Source: Phragmitibacter sp965284365 (GTDB lineage: Bacteria > Verrucomicrobiota > Verrucomicrobiia > Verrucomicrobiales > Verrucomicrobiaceae). Taken from it: a DNA stretch of 64,000 bases. Location of the stretch: contig OZ260079.1 in the NCBI GenBank assembly GCA_965284365.1, forward strand, positions 1,178,001 to 1,242,000, read 5' to 3'. Below the pieces are notes generated by a model. It had not been told where the DNA came from, made no database searches, and saw nothing but the letters and a program-made list of their open reading frames with translations. The translations under genes were made by a program, and so were the position numbers. Positions 1 through 8,544 of the stretch are shown here, piece by piece (within the stretch, counting starts at the first letter, position 1; every line of letters begins with the position of its first letter).

Positions 1-64
1 GGAGGCGACCGCGGCCGCCTTTGAATATTGGGCGAAGAGTTTGCGTGAAGAGGTGCGGAGGTAG
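1..64 (+). CDS. 3' end of an unidentified gene (partial, left edge)
   Basis: A reading frame open from the window edge gives about 20 codons ending in TAG at 62-64, with C-terminal residues KSLREEVRR. The acidic/basic, Ala- and Arg-rich composition fits the helical tail of a real protein. It is convergent with the methyltransferase gene that ends at 84. Too little is present to name a family; it could also be chance open frame. Confidence 0.4.
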   Translation, partial: EATAAAFEYWAKSLREEVRR

Positions 65-83
65 AAGCGCCGTCTTGTCAGGA

Positions 84-674
84 TTACTTGTGCTGCAGTA
101 GAAGCACAAGTTCCCTTCCCACGCGGCCGGGATATCCTGTTGAAGGAACCCATTGATCGATGACTTCGAGTCCGGCAATTGACCAAAGGTCAATTAGCTC
201 TTCAGCACTGATGGCAAACGGAGGACCTTCTTCGCCAGGGGCCATTTCGGGATTGATGAAGAAGACGCCAGCAAGAGTGCCGTCCTTCTTCAGCATTGAG
301 GCAAGACCTGCCGCATAGGCTTTTCTCAAGGTGGGATGCAGGGCACTGAGACAGGTGTGTTCCCACACAACATCGAAGCTCGCGATCAGGTCTGAGGGAG
401 GATCCATGATATCCGCCTGCTGGAAATGAACCTTGCTGTCAGGTTGTTTTTCACGGGCTCGCTCCAAGGCAAGGGATGAAATATCTAAAGCAGTAACGGC
501 ATCGACTTTGGCTTCCAGCCATCTGGCGTCATAACCCAAGCCACAGCCGGGCACTGCCACGCGCCCCTTCCACAAGCCGGGGTACTTGGCGGTGAGTTCT
601 TCCAAAACTGGGGTGGGTGCGCCCCGATCCCAAGGCGTGTCACCGGTTTCGTAACGCAAATTCCAATCGGTCAT
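84..674 (-). CDS. TPMT-family SAM-dependent methyltransferase
   Basis: A 196-residue class I SAM-dependent methyltransferase of the thiopurine S-methyltransferase-like family (PF05724 type), cytoplasmic. The N-terminal signature WNLRYETGDTPWDRG is typical of this family. SAM-binding motif I appears as VAVPGCGLGYDARWL around residues 40-55, followed by ALDIS (motif II) and the FDVVWEHTCLSALHP stretch. Members methylate small thiols, chalcogenide or halide ions, but the acceptor cannot be read from sequence. The ATG at 672-674 gives the family's usual N-terminus. It is a single gene, divergent from the nuclease-fold gene at 722 with a short shared promoter region. The family call is firm and the substrate is unknown. 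Confidence 0.85.
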   Translation of the reverse strand: MTDWNLRYETGDTPWDRGAPTPVLEELTAKYPGLWKGRVAVPGCGLGYDARWLEAKVDAVTALDISSLALERAREKQPDSKVHFQQADIMDPPSDLIASFDVVWEHTCLSALHPTLRKAYAAGLASMLKKDGTLAGVFFINPEMAPGEEGPPFAISAEELIDLWSIAGLEVIDQWVPSTGYPGRVGRELVLLLQHK

Positions 675-721
675 GATATTACTTTCGTTTTCTTAACTAT
701 GTTGGTTATTGTTGGCATCAC

Positions 722-1477
722 ATGCCACCGCGGGCCGCCATCAACAACGGAATCATCACGGTCGTGATCGTGTTTTTCATGTTCATACTGGGCATGCTCC
801 TGAAGGCCCGGTATCGGCTAGGGTCAGAGGGCAAGGCTCAAACGACAGCGGCGGTGACAGTTCCCAAAGCCATCCCTGTGGCTATTCCCGTTGAGGTCAA
901 AGTGAATGAGGCTCGGGCCTACAAGCAGGGCGACTGGTGGATCCTGCCAAAGCCGGAGTTTGTGGTGAACCGGGGGAATGAAGCGGATACGTTGCGCATT
1001 CGCACGGGCACGAAGGAAGATGTGTTTGTTTTGTATTTTGTCGATGCGCCGGAGTCTACTGCCACCCGCCTGCAACGATTGAAGGAGCAATCTGACTTCT
1101 TCCACGCAAGTTCCTCGAGCGAACTCGTCCGAACTGGGGAGAGTGCGCTGACATGGGTGAACGAAACCCTGACTGAGCACAATTTCACGGTCTATACCAA
1201 ATGGGGCCGCGTGCCGAACACGGAGCGCTATTACGCTATGATCCTGGTAGAAACGGCTCCGGGCAAACAGGAAGATCTTGGAGAGATGCTGGTGCGGCGC
1301 GGTTTTGCGGCACTCTCCGGGCAACAGACCAAACCTTTGCCTGAAGGCATGCCGGAGTTGAAAACGTATCGAGCCAAGCTCGTCAAAGCAGCCCAGCAGG
1401 CGCAAGGGGAACGAGCGGGCGCATGGGCGCTGGCACCTGCACCTGCTGCGGCACCAGTCGCTCCCGAGGGAGGCTAG
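722..1477 (+). CDS. membrane-anchored SNase-fold protein, probably catalytically degenerate
   Basis: A 251-residue protein with one N-terminal membrane segment (about residues 11-30), then a staphylococcal-nuclease (TNase) OB-fold domain from about residue 75 to 225. Visible family landmarks are ADTLRI, FVLYFVDAPES, FTVYTKWGR, LGEMLVRRGFA and the terminal helix AQGERAGAW. Aligned by eye to staphylococcal nuclease, Asp21, Asp40, Glu43 and a candidate Arg87 are kept. The Arg35 position (FRLLLVD in the reference) is Val (FVLYFVD), so normal nuclease activity is doubtful. The tail is Ala/Pro rich. The start at 722 places the hydrophobic stretch near the N-terminus; an internal ATG at 779 would cut into the helix. 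The role is unknown, perhaps a periplasmic nucleic-acid or protein-binding module. Confidence 0.7.
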   Translation: MPPRAAINNGIITVVIVFFMFILGMLLKARYRLGSEGKAQTTAAVTVPKAIPVAIPVEVKVNEARAYKQGDWWILPKPEFVVNRGNEADTLRIRTGTKEDVFVLYFVDAPESTATRLQRLKEQSDFFHASSSSELVRTGESALTWVNETLTEHNFTVYTKWGRVPNTERYYAMILVETAPGKQEDLGEMLVRRGFAALSGQQTKPLPEGMPELKTYRAKLVKAAQQAQGERAGAWALAPAPAAAPVAPEGG

Positions 1478-1496
1478 ATCCGAGTCGAAGGGCGCT

Positions 1497-2744
1497 CTAG
1501 CGCAAGTTCAGGTGAGGAAGCTGCTCTTCCCACAGTTCCGTCATGCGATTGGCGGGAATTTCCACATCATCCCACGTCAACGGCTGATCTTTGGCGACCT
1601 TGCGCTTGATGATGGGGCGGTCCGGCGAGCCTTCAATGTCGAGAAGCCCCTGGGGCACCTGCTTGGAGGCATCCGCGGACTTGGCCTCACTGATCAACCC
1701 ATAGACTTCATTGCTGCCAATGGCGTGTTGCACCAGGGTGCCTGGCACCAGGTCTTTCTTGGCATAAGCAAAGGTGTCCGTCACGCGACCCTGCCTCATG
1801 GTCAGGACTGCTTTGCCATAAAGAGCGGCCAAGGCAGCAGCACGTGGAGTTTCCAAGTGGCAGAGATGGTAAGGACGAAGGAATACGTAGTACGGGTGTT
1901 TGTTCGTGACCTTGTAGTAGTTAAGATAGCCCTGCTGGAAGGTGCTTTCGCACTTTCCGACGACATAGACACCGCCACCATGCTCCTTGGCACCGAGGAC
2001 GTAGTCGACGCGCCCCTGGCCGTTGTATTTATCGAAGTCAAAAAGGTCCACTACGTCTTGCACTTTATTGGCGCGTGGCCCTTCCATGCCGGGAACAAAT
2101 GGCGTAAGGCCGTATTCATTTGCGATGACGGACATCTCGATGTTCAGCTTGCTGCCATCCGTGTAGGCCAGGCATTGAACAGTGGAGAGCTTGAGCTGCT
2201 TTGCGATGGGTTCGATACCCTCGAGGGTCTGATGCCGGTCCAGGAAACCTTTCATGTTCCCAGCCTGCACGATCTCAAAGCCCCACATTTCGATTTCTTC
2301 CATCATGCGGGCCAGCACGCCGTGCTGATCCCCACCATCGCTGGTGACGATCACGCCATGCTTCGCGGCATGGGCCCGGAGCAGGTAACCGAGGAAGGCA
2401 TCCACCTCCGCATTCATCAGGACGCAATGGGCCTTCCGCTCAATCGCGGCCAGACAATAGTCGTAAGCGGCGATGATGGAATTCGTGGCTTCCACAAAAA
2501 CGTCGCAGGGAATTTTCTCATCACGAAGCGCAGCCAAGCCGTCCGTCGTCACGTGAGTTGGCTTACCATAAACTTCCGCGCCACGAAGAGCCGCTGCTTC
2601 GTTCTGATCCGCCACAAACGAGAGCCTCATCCCGGGCGTGCGTCCGATCTGGTAGGCGATGCCAAGACCCATAGCGCCTAATCCAATGAGGCCTACATGG
2701 ATGGGACGTCCTTCTTTTTCCCGTTCTTTGAGTTCTTGCAGCAT
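1497..2744 (-). CDS. COG4091-type NAD(P)-dependent dehydrogenase with C-terminal SAF domain
   Basis: A 415-residue protein resembling the predicted homoserine-dehydrogenase-like family COG4091. A Rossmann dinucleotide-binding motif GLIGLGAMGLGIAYQIG lies around residues 18-35. A conserved central stretch includes VTSDGGDQHGVLARM. The C-terminal SAF-like segment (about 340-410) contains LVPGTLVQHAIGSNEVYGL and ends in a Leu-rich tail. Members oxidise or isomerise small polar substrates in sugar-acid and amino-acid metabolism, and the substrate here is unknown. It lies 96 bp downstream of asparagine synthase on the same strand, so co-transcription is possible. It is convergent with the gene ending at 1477. 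Confidence 0.75.
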   Translation of the reverse strand: MLQELKEREKEGRPIHVGLIGLGAMGLGIAYQIGRTPGMRLSFVADQNEAAALRGAEVYGKPTHVTTDGLAALRDEKIPCDVFVEATNSIIAAYDYCLAAIERKAHCVLMNAEVDAFLGYLLRAHAAKHGVIVTSDGGDQHGVLARMMEEIEMWGFEIVQAGNMKGFLDRHQTLEGIEPIAKQLKLSTVQCLAYTDGSKLNIEMSVIANEYGLTPFVPGMEGPRANKVQDVVDLFDFDKYNGQGRVDYVLGAKEHGGGVYVVGKCESTFQQGYLNYYKVTNKHPYYVFLRPYHLCHLETPRAAALAALYGKAVLTMRQGRVTDTFAYAKKDLVPGTLVQHAIGSNEVYGLISEAKSADASKQVPQGLLDIEGSPDRPIIKRKVAKDQPLTWDDVEIPANRMTELWEEQLPHLNLR

Positions 2745-2840
2745 GTGTGGAAGGGCGATTCAACACCGTTCGGAGTGCGTGTCAAACGGTATGCCGGAAG
2801 GAGTCTGCCCGCGATTGAAGGCTTGAGGTATTAAGATTTT

Positions 2841-4772
2841 TTAATCGAATCTCAGACTGCGGTCGACAAATACGCGGTGCCAGAGTTCGAGGACGACCAA
2901 TGACATAACCTGCTTACAATAAACGAATTCGCGGGTTTTTGTCATCTTTTCCCTCAAGTTGAAGACTTTAGCCGGATCAAAGTAGCCGCGTTTCTTAACT
3001 GCCGTCTCATTCAGGCACTCGTCGACCAGAGTCTTGAAGGCCGGTTGGTCCACAAAATACTCCACAGGTAGGTAGAACGGGATTTTCTTGCGACGAGCGA
3101 TGTGCGCAGGAAAAACTTTATCCGCCAGCTTCCGCTCGATGAACTTGTCAGTGTTGCCGTTTATTTTCAGATGGGCCGGCAGCGTGAAGGCAAACTCGAT
3201 GAGGCGGTGATCCAGGAAGGGAAGCCGGTATTCCAGGGAATGCGCCATGGTATTTTTGTCCTGGCGGATGAGAGCCCAGTCCTGAAGCCACTCGTCGTAC
3301 TGAAGCTTGAGAAGCCGGTCCAAAAAAGGCCCTTTCTTGTCATCCTGACGTTCCATCCCCATCCAGGCATCGCTAACGCGATGCTTGAACTGGTCAGTAT
3401 AGAGGTCACGGCGCTCATCCTGAGACCAGAGGGTGCGCAGAGCATTGAAGTTATGATTCAGATCGCGGGAGCCGTATTGCCGGAGGAAATCCACAATCCG
3501 CTTTTTCCCTTGGGAACCGAGGTCAGCGGGGAAGGTGAAAAACTTATTGAGTATACCCGGGGGAGTGGCGGCGAAGAGCGGAGCGGCGAGCCCTGTGATT
3601 CCAGGGAAGATGCTGCGCATCTTTTCCACTTTGGTGATGACCCCATGAAAGGAATACCCGGCAAAAGCTTCGTCTGCCCCCTCCCCGCCCAAGACCACTT
3701 TGAGATCCTTGCTAGCGCCCTGGGCCAATTTGTAAAAGGCAATCAGCAAAGCATCCCCTACAGGACGATCCATATGCCAGACGATCTTCGGCAGGAGCTC
3801 GAAATCCTCTGGTTTGCAGATGATTTCATGGTGTTTTGTCCCCAGAAAGGCGGCGGTTTCCCTCGCGGCGGGAGTCTCGTCTACCGGGGAATCAAAGCCG
3901 ACCGAGTAGGTATTGATGTTTGACGAGTGTTTCGTCATCGCAGCGACCGTGAGGGAAGAGTCCACCCCAGCGCTCAAGTAGGCTCCCACGGGCACATCAC
4001 TCCGCATGCAGAGCCGCACGCTGTCATGCCAGAGAGCCTCGAATGCCTCGAAGTATTCCTCGTCGCTCTTGTAGGTCGCAGTAGCTGCATCCAACAAAGA
4101 GATCGACCAGTAGCGCCGGATGAGCAGAGACTGATCGCGAAGCTTAAAGTGCAGGTAATGGCTGACCGGCAATTTGAAGATGTGCGCAAACATCGTCTGC
4201 GGCTCGGGAACGTTTCGCAGCGTGAGATAAGGATCGATTGCCGCGATGTTGGGTTCGGCAGTGACGTATGCGCTTTGCAGAATAGCCTTCGCTTCCGAAG
4301 CGAAAAGGAAGCGACCTTGGCGGTGATAATAATAGAGCGGCTTCTGCCCGCAGCGGTCCCGGGCGATGTAAAACTCCTGCTTCCGCACGTCATACAGGCA
4401 GAAAGCGAACATGCCGTTCATGCGTTGGAGCAGCCCTTCGAGGCCCCATTCTTCAAATCCGTGAACGATGCACTCCGTGTCACTATGCGTGCTGAACTGA
4501 TGTCCTTTGTATTCCAGTTCTTCCCTCAGTTCGACGTAGTTGTACGTCTCTCCGTTGTAGACTACGGCGAGCGTTTTGTCCTCGTTGTAGACTGGTTGCC
4601 AGCCGCCCTCCAAATCGATGATGGAGAGCCGCCGCATGCCCATGCGGAAGGGCGCGTCATCCGGAGCACTGTACCAGCCTTCGCCATCGGGTCCCCGATG
4701 TTGGATGCACTTTCCCATACGATCGAGAAGACCGTCCTCTAAGAATCCCGCGAATCCGTATATGCCGCACAT
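2841..4772 (-). CDS. asnB: asparagine synthase (glutamine-hydrolysing)
   Basis: A 643-residue class II glutamine amidotransferase/synthetase. The start is fixed by chemistry: the ATG at 4770-4772 is followed directly by the Cys nucleophile (MCGIYGFAG), which must become the N-terminus. Upstream in-frame ATGs would bury it. Glutaminase residues include QHRGPDGEGWY and YNGETYN. The ATP-pyrophosphatase P-loop is LSAGVDSS, with Ala where SGGxDS is usual. Later motifs include GGEGADEAFAGY and the C-terminal EYRLPFLDHRLIEF. It makes asparagine from aspartate, glutamine and ATP. Homologues of this size also serve as amidotransferases in surface-polysaccharide clusters, but no such cluster is next to it. 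Confidence 0.9.
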   Translation of the reverse strand: MCGIYGFAGFLEDGLLDRMGKCIQHRGPDGEGWYSAPDDAPFRMGMRRLSIIDLEGGWQPVYNEDKTLAVVYNGETYNYVELREELEYKGHQFSTHSDTECIVHGFEEWGLEGLLQRMNGMFAFCLYDVRKQEFYIARDRCGQKPLYYYHRQGRFLFASEAKAILQSAYVTAEPNIAAIDPYLTLRNVPEPQTMFAHIFKLPVSHYLHFKLRDQSLLIRRYWSISLLDAATATYKSDEEYFEAFEALWHDSVRLCMRSDVPVGAYLSAGVDSSLTVAAMTKHSSNINTYSVGFDSPVDETPAARETAAFLGTKHHEIICKPEDFELLPKIVWHMDRPVGDALLIAFYKLAQGASKDLKVVLGGEGADEAFAGYSFHGVITKVEKMRSIFPGITGLAAPLFAATPPGILNKFFTFPADLGSQGKKRIVDFLRQYGSRDLNHNFNALRTLWSQDERRDLYTDQFKHRVSDAWMGMERQDDKKGPFLDRLLKLQYDEWLQDWALIRQDKNTMAHSLEYRLPFLDHRLIEFAFTLPAHLKINGNTDKFIERKLADKVFPAHIARRKKIPFYLPVEYFVDQPAFKTLVDECLNETAVKKRGYFDPAKVFNLREKMTKTREFVYCKQVMSLVVLELWHRVFVDRSLRFD

Positions 4773-4972
4773 GGATGATGCTTTGCTGAATCGAAACTTG
4801 CTCCTGCTCAGGAGTATGCCGACGCTCGGCGACGCGACAAATGGAAACTCCATCAGCTGGGGAATCTAAACGACGTCTGAGGAAGCCCTAGTGCGGCAAC
4901 TTTTCCCTCGCAAATTCACCCCATACCTGTTGTATTCAAAACAAAGACGGCAACTGTTAACCATCCCTGATT

Positions 4973-5323
4973 ATGAGTGACGAATCCACCAATCCTTTTA
5001 ACACCGCCGCCCCTTCCAGCGATCCCTTCGCTGCTGCCAAAGCTAGTGCGGTGAAAGCAGCCGAAGATCTCCGGGCCGCTGCTTCTGCCAAGGCACAAGA
5101 GTTTCGCAGTGTCGCCGAGCAGAAGGTCCAAGGTTTCCGCTCGACCGCAGAAGGTAAGGCCCATGAATTTCGCGACTACGCCGGCCAGGCTTGGACTGAC
5201 GCCAGTTCGCAGGCCAAGGATTATGCAGCCGAGGCGGAACGTTTCGCCCGGGAAAAGCCTATCCAGGCGCTCCTGACGGCCTTTGGGGTCGGTTTCCTTG
5301 TGGGAGTCTTCCTTAAGAAGTAG
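4973..5323 (+). CDS. ElaB/YqjD/DUF883-like membrane-anchored protein
   Basis: A 116-residue protein with a long amphipathic, Ala/Lys/Glu-rich helical region (about residues 15-92). It contains repeated QEFR, QGFR and HEFRDYA units of roughly 11-residue period. A single C-terminal membrane helix follows (PIQALLTAFGVGFLVGVFLKK). This is the ElaB/YqjD (DUF883) architecture; E. coli members are C-tail-anchored inner-membrane proteins associated with ribosomes in stationary phase. It is the first gene of an operon with two more small membrane proteins and two pilus ATPases. Function here is inferred from architecture only. Confidence 0.75.
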   Translation: MSDESTNPFNTAAPSSDPFAAAKASAVKAAEDLRAAASAKAQEFRSVAEQKVQGFRSTAEGKAHEFRDYAGQAWTDASSQAKDYAAEAERFAREKPIQALLTAFGVGFLVGVFLKK

Positions 5324-5357
5324 CTTCTCGGTCTCCACTACCATCTTTTACAAGCGC

Positions 5358-5783
5358 ATGGATCCAGCGGCGCCGGAAACTTACGTGCCGGGACACGGCA
5401 GCAAGCCCAGCTTGAACATTCCCCGGAGCCTGGCGGCGAGCTTGCTCAGCTACGTGGAGGCGCGAGGCGTCCTCCTCAGCTTGGAGGCGCAAGAGGCCCT
5501 TCGCATCCTCCTGAGTGTCGTCATTTTCGCGATTATCGGGGGTATACTGGCATTTTGTGGGTGGCTCTTTGTGGCCGGCTTCCTCACCGCCCTGCTCATT
5601 GACCAAACAGGGTGGGAGTGGCCTAAAGCGTTGGCGGTCATGGGAGGCGCGCATCTTTTGGGCGCGCTTATTTTCTTCGGTGGAGCTTATCTGCGGATCA
5701 TGTCATCCCGGTGGTTCGCCGACACGATCAATGAGTTAAAGAAAGACCGCGCATGGCTGGCCGAGCAGACAAAAAAGAATTAA
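5358..5783 (+). CDS. YqjE-like (holin-superfamily) membrane protein
   Basis: A 141-residue protein with two membrane helices (about residues 52-80 and 90-118: VIFAIIGGILAFCGWLFVAG and a second Gly/Ala-rich helix). A cytosolic helix precedes them and a basic tail follows. This resembles the YqjE / Actinobacterial holin-X family, which commonly follows elaB/yqjD-type genes. The ATG at 5358 (MDPAAPETY) is preferred because an earlier in-frame start would overlap the upstream gene by 41 bp. Its 3' end overlaps the next gene by 31 bp, indicating translational coupling. The exact role is unknown; it is probably an envelope-stress or membrane-scaffold partner of the flanking proteins. Confidence 0.7.
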   Translation: MDPAAPETYVPGHGSKPSLNIPRSLAASLLSYVEARGVLLSLEAQEALRILLSVVIFAIIGGILAFCGWLFVAGFLTALLIDQTGWEWPKALAVMGGAHLLGALIFFGGAYLRIMSSRWFADTINELKKDRAWLAEQTKKN

Positions 5784-6157
5784 GGGATCAGGCACTTGCC
5801 AACTTGGCCGGAGCCAGGCTCTCCTTGCACGATGACGTGGCCCGCATGCGGACGCAGTGGAGCCCGAAAACGCTTATACAGCATAGCGTGGAACGTCATA
5901 AAACCGCGTATATTGTGGGTGCGGTAGTGGTAGGCTTGCTAGTGACGAAATTGCTCTTTTCCGGGGGCAGGGAAAATAGTCGTGACAGTTCTGTAAAAAC
6001 CGCTAGAAAACGGACTCTGGCCTCCCTCATGTTGGCCGGGTTGTGGAGTGTGGCGCGGGGCCCTCTGATGGGAATTGCCCAGGAGCGGTTGCTCCCCGTC
6101 ATCCTCCCCTACATCACCCAATATTTTTCTCCCCCTCCGCCTGATCGTCCTGCATGA
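5753..6157 (+). CDS. YqjK-like small membrane protein
   Basis: A 134-residue protein with an N-terminal charged helix (DKKELRDQALANLAGARLSL). A membrane helix lies at about residues 47-65 (TAYIVGAVVVGLLVTKLLF). A second, weaker hydrophobic stretch LASLMLAGLWSVARGPLMGI is near the C-terminus. By position and shape it matches the third member of yqjD-yqjE-yqjK-type clusters, although sequence similarity to YqjK is weak by eye. It overlaps the preceding gene by 31 bp and the next (PilT-like) gene by 4 bp (ATGA), so it is embedded in the operon. Confidence 0.6.
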   Translation: MAGRADKKELRDQALANLAGARLSLHDDVARMRTQWSPKTLIQHSVERHKTAYIVGAVVVGLLVTKLLFSGGRENSRDSSVKTARKRTLASLMLAGLWSVARGPLMGIAQERLLPVILPYITQYFSPPPPDRPA

Positions 6158-7290
6158 GCCAACAAGTTGAAGAAGACGCCGTCGCCGTTGCCGTGGTGGC
6201 AGACGATGAACAACCTGCCGTCGCCACCCTCAACTCGGTGGACGAATACCTGCACCTGGCCCAGCAATATGACGCCTCCGACCTGCATCTTGCAACGGGA
6301 TCTCCTCCAATGTGGCGCCGCTATGGTGTCTTGCAGCCGATTTGGAATGACGCCGCTATGGTCACGGCAGATGAAGCCCGCATACTGGCCTATTCTTTCC
6401 TGGGTGATAACCAGATTAAGATCCTGGAAAAGCGCGGAGATGTGGATTTCGCTTACTCCCCTGACTATGGAAGATTCCGTTGCTCCGTGGTTCAGCAGCG
6501 ACTCGGCATCGACATGGTTTTTCGCGTCATCAGTGCGAAGATCAAAACGATTCAGGAACTGGGTCTGCCGGAGACAGCCCGCACGCTTACTCGTTATCAC
6601 AATGGACTTGTGCTGGTGACCGGTCCTACCGGATCCGGGAAGTCCACGACCCTCGCTTCTCTGGTGGAAGAGGTGAACAAGGATCGTGAAGACCACATCA
6701 TCACACTGGAAGATCCGATCGAATTTGTCTTTGAGCCCAAGGGTTGCCATGTCAATCAACGTGAGGTGGGGTCCCACACTCAGTCTTTCGCCGCTGCGCT
6801 CCGTGGGGCACTCCGTGAAGATCCGGACGTCATCATGGTTGGAGAAATGCGCGACCTGGAGACAATTTCGCTGGCGATTACCGCAGCGGAAACCGGTCAC
6901 CTTGTACTAGGGACTCTGCATACTGGGAACGCTCCGCGCACGCTGGACCGTGTTCTGGACGTGTTCCCTAGCGACCAACGCGATCAGATCCGCATCATGG
7001 TGAGTGAATCTCTCCGCGGCATCCTTTCCCAGCAATTGATTCCCCGGCAGGACGGGAACGGACGCGTGATGGCGATGGAGCTTCTCGTAAACACGCCAGC
7101 TGTGGCCAACTGTATTCGTGAAGGAAAGACGTTCATGCTCCCAGGCATCATGCAAACCGGTAAAGCCGTGGGCATGATCACCATGGATGAATCGCTGCGG
7201 AACCTCTACAGCCAAGGCTTCATCAGTCGTGAAGAATGCCTGAGCCGTGCTGAAGACCAGCAGAGCATGAAAAAATTTGTCGAAACCTGA
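6154..7290 (+). CDS. PilT/PilU-family type IV pilus retraction ATPase (first copy)
   Basis: A 378-residue secretion ATPase of the PilT/PilU family, a cytosolic hexamer that drives pilus retraction and twitching. The Walker A motif GPTGSGKSTT lies near residues 156-165. The Asp box is EDPIEFV, Walker B is REDPDVIMVGEMRD, and the His box is TLHTGNAPRTLDR. The C-terminus QQSMKKFVET and the acidic N-terminal extension are more PilU-like than PilT-like. It starts at ATG 6154 within the stop codon of the preceding small membrane protein. A second paralogue follows 62 bp later. Confidence 0.9.
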   Translation: MSQQVEEDAVAVAVVADDEQPAVATLNSVDEYLHLAQQYDASDLHLATGSPPMWRRYGVLQPIWNDAAMVTADEARILAYSFLGDNQIKILEKRGDVDFAYSPDYGRFRCSVVQQRLGIDMVFRVISAKIKTIQELGLPETARTLTRYHNGLVLVTGPTGSGKSTTLASLVEEVNKDREDHIITLEDPIEFVFEPKGCHVNQREVGSHTQSFAAALRGALREDPDVIMVGEMRDLETISLAITAAETGHLVLGTLHTGNAPRTLDRVLDVFPSDQRDQIRIMVSESLRGILSQQLIPRQDGNGRVMAMELLVNTPAVANCIREGKTFMLPGIMQTGKAVGMITMDESLRNLYSQGFISREECLSRAEDQQSMKKFVET

Positions 7291-7352
7291 TCATTTGCTG
7301 TTTCGCGCAGTCAAAGATCTTTGCCCTACCCTTCCTCCCGCTATCCCGCCCC

Positions 7353-8456
7353 ATGGCCATCATTGACGACTATTTCCGTAAGCTGATTGAACTTGGTGGT
7401 TCTGACCTCCACCTCGCCCAAGGTCAACCGCCGAAAGTCCGGGTTCACGGCAGTATCAAGCCCATCACCAATGAGATTCTGAATGAATCTTACATGGAGA
7501 ACATGATGCGCGAGATCTGCGAACCGCGCGCCTGGGAGCGTTACAAAGAGAAAGGCGACCTCGACTTCGCTTATGAAATGGATGACGACTCCCGTTTCCG
7601 TTGCAACTACCTGCGCCAAATTAGCGGCTACGGAGCGGTATTCCGGATTATTCCCACCAAAATCGCTTCTCTAGAGAAGCTGGGCATTCCGCCGGTGGTA
7701 AAAGAGTTTGGACATATGCGCAGCGGCCTGGTGCTGGTGACTGGCCCAACGGGCTCGGGCAAATCTACGACGCTGGCGGCGCTGATTGACTACATCAATA
7801 TCAACTTCAACCGGCACATCATTACGATCGAGGAACCCATCGAATTTGTGCATCGGAACAAGAAGAGTATTCTGACCCAGCGGGAAGTTCCCATTCAGAC
7901 TCCCACCTTCTCCGACGGCCTGCGGGCCGCACTGCGCGAAGATGCGGATATCGTGCTGGTGGGGGAAATGCGAGATCATGAAACTATCTCTCTGGCCCTG
8001 ACTGCGGCGGAGACGGGTCTACTGGTCTTCGGCACCCTACACACGAACAATGCCCGCAAAACCTGCGACCGTATTGTGGACGTGTTCCCGGCAGATCAAC
8101 AGTCACAGGTCCGCACCATGCTGGCCGCTTCGCTGCGCGGTGTCGTGGCGCAGCTTTTAGTGAAGAAGGCAGACGGCAAGGGCCGCGCTGCCGTTAATGA
8201 GATCATGATCTCCACTCCGGCCGTGGGCGCCATCATTCGTGAGGGTGCTACACAGAAGCTTTACGATGTCATCATCGGGGGCAAGGGTCTGGGAATGCAG
8301 TTCATGGATGAGGCCATCTGGGAAAAACTGCGGGATGGTTACATCAGCCCGATGGAAGCCTATATGAAGGCGATTGATAAGAATCGTTTCAAGGCCTTCC
8401 TTTCCGCCGAGGAATCTGGCGTGGCCGTGGCTTCGGGCGCTGAAGCGGACAAGTAA
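7353..8456 (+). CDS. pilT: PilT-family type IV pilus retraction ATPase (second copy)
   Basis: A 367-residue paralogue of the preceding gene. The N-terminal sensor domain shows GGSDLHLAQGQPPKVRVHG. Walker A is GPTGSGKSTT at about residues 130-139, the Asp box is EEPIEFVH, Walker B is REDADIVLVGEMRD and the His box is TLHTNNARKTCDR. Length and motifs are those of canonical PilT. The tandem arrangement mirrors the pilT-pilU pairs of many twitching bacteria, where PilU acts only with PilT. A terminator at 8508-8540 closes the operon. Which copy is PilT and which PilU in function is inferred from length and tail only. Confidence 0.88.
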   Translation: MAIIDDYFRKLIELGGSDLHLAQGQPPKVRVHGSIKPITNEILNESYMENMMREICEPRAWERYKEKGDLDFAYEMDDDSRFRCNYLRQISGYGAVFRIIPTKIASLEKLGIPPVVKEFGHMRSGLVLVTGPTGSGKSTTLAALIDYININFNRHIITIEEPIEFVHRNKKSILTQREVPIQTPTFSDGLRAALREDADIVLVGEMRDHETISLALTAAETGLLVFGTLHTNNARKTCDRIVDVFPADQQSQVRTMLAASLRGVVAQLLVKKADGKGRAAVNEIMISTPAVGAIIREGATQKLYDVIIGGKGLGMQFMDEAIWEKLRDGYISPMEAYMKAIDKNRFKAFLSAEESGVAVASGAEADK

Positions 8457-8463
8457 GCTGCAT

Positions 8464-8483
8464 CGCGAGAGACTTCTCTCGCG
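8464..8483. other. small perfect hairpin between pilT stop and terminator
   Basis: The octamers CGCGAGAG and CTCTCGCG pair across a 4-base loop (ACTT). No T-run follows, so it is not a terminator itself. It may stabilise the 3' end of the pil transcript, which ends at the stronger hairpin 25 bp further on. Confidence 0.4.
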
Positions 8484-8507
8484 GCTACAACGCTACCTGA
8501 TATCTTG

Positions 8508-8540
8508 AACCGGCCAAGCTTGATGCCTGGCCGGTTTTTT
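8508..8540 (+). terminator. Rho-independent terminator of the small-membrane-protein/pilT operon
   Basis: A 9-bp perfect stem (AACCGGCCA / TGGCCGGTT, 8508-8516 with 8528-8536) encloses an 11-base loop and runs directly into six T (8535-8540). It sits 52 bp after the pilT stop and just before the convergent ATPase gene ending at 8545. Confidence 0.88.
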
Positions 8541-8544
8541 CATG

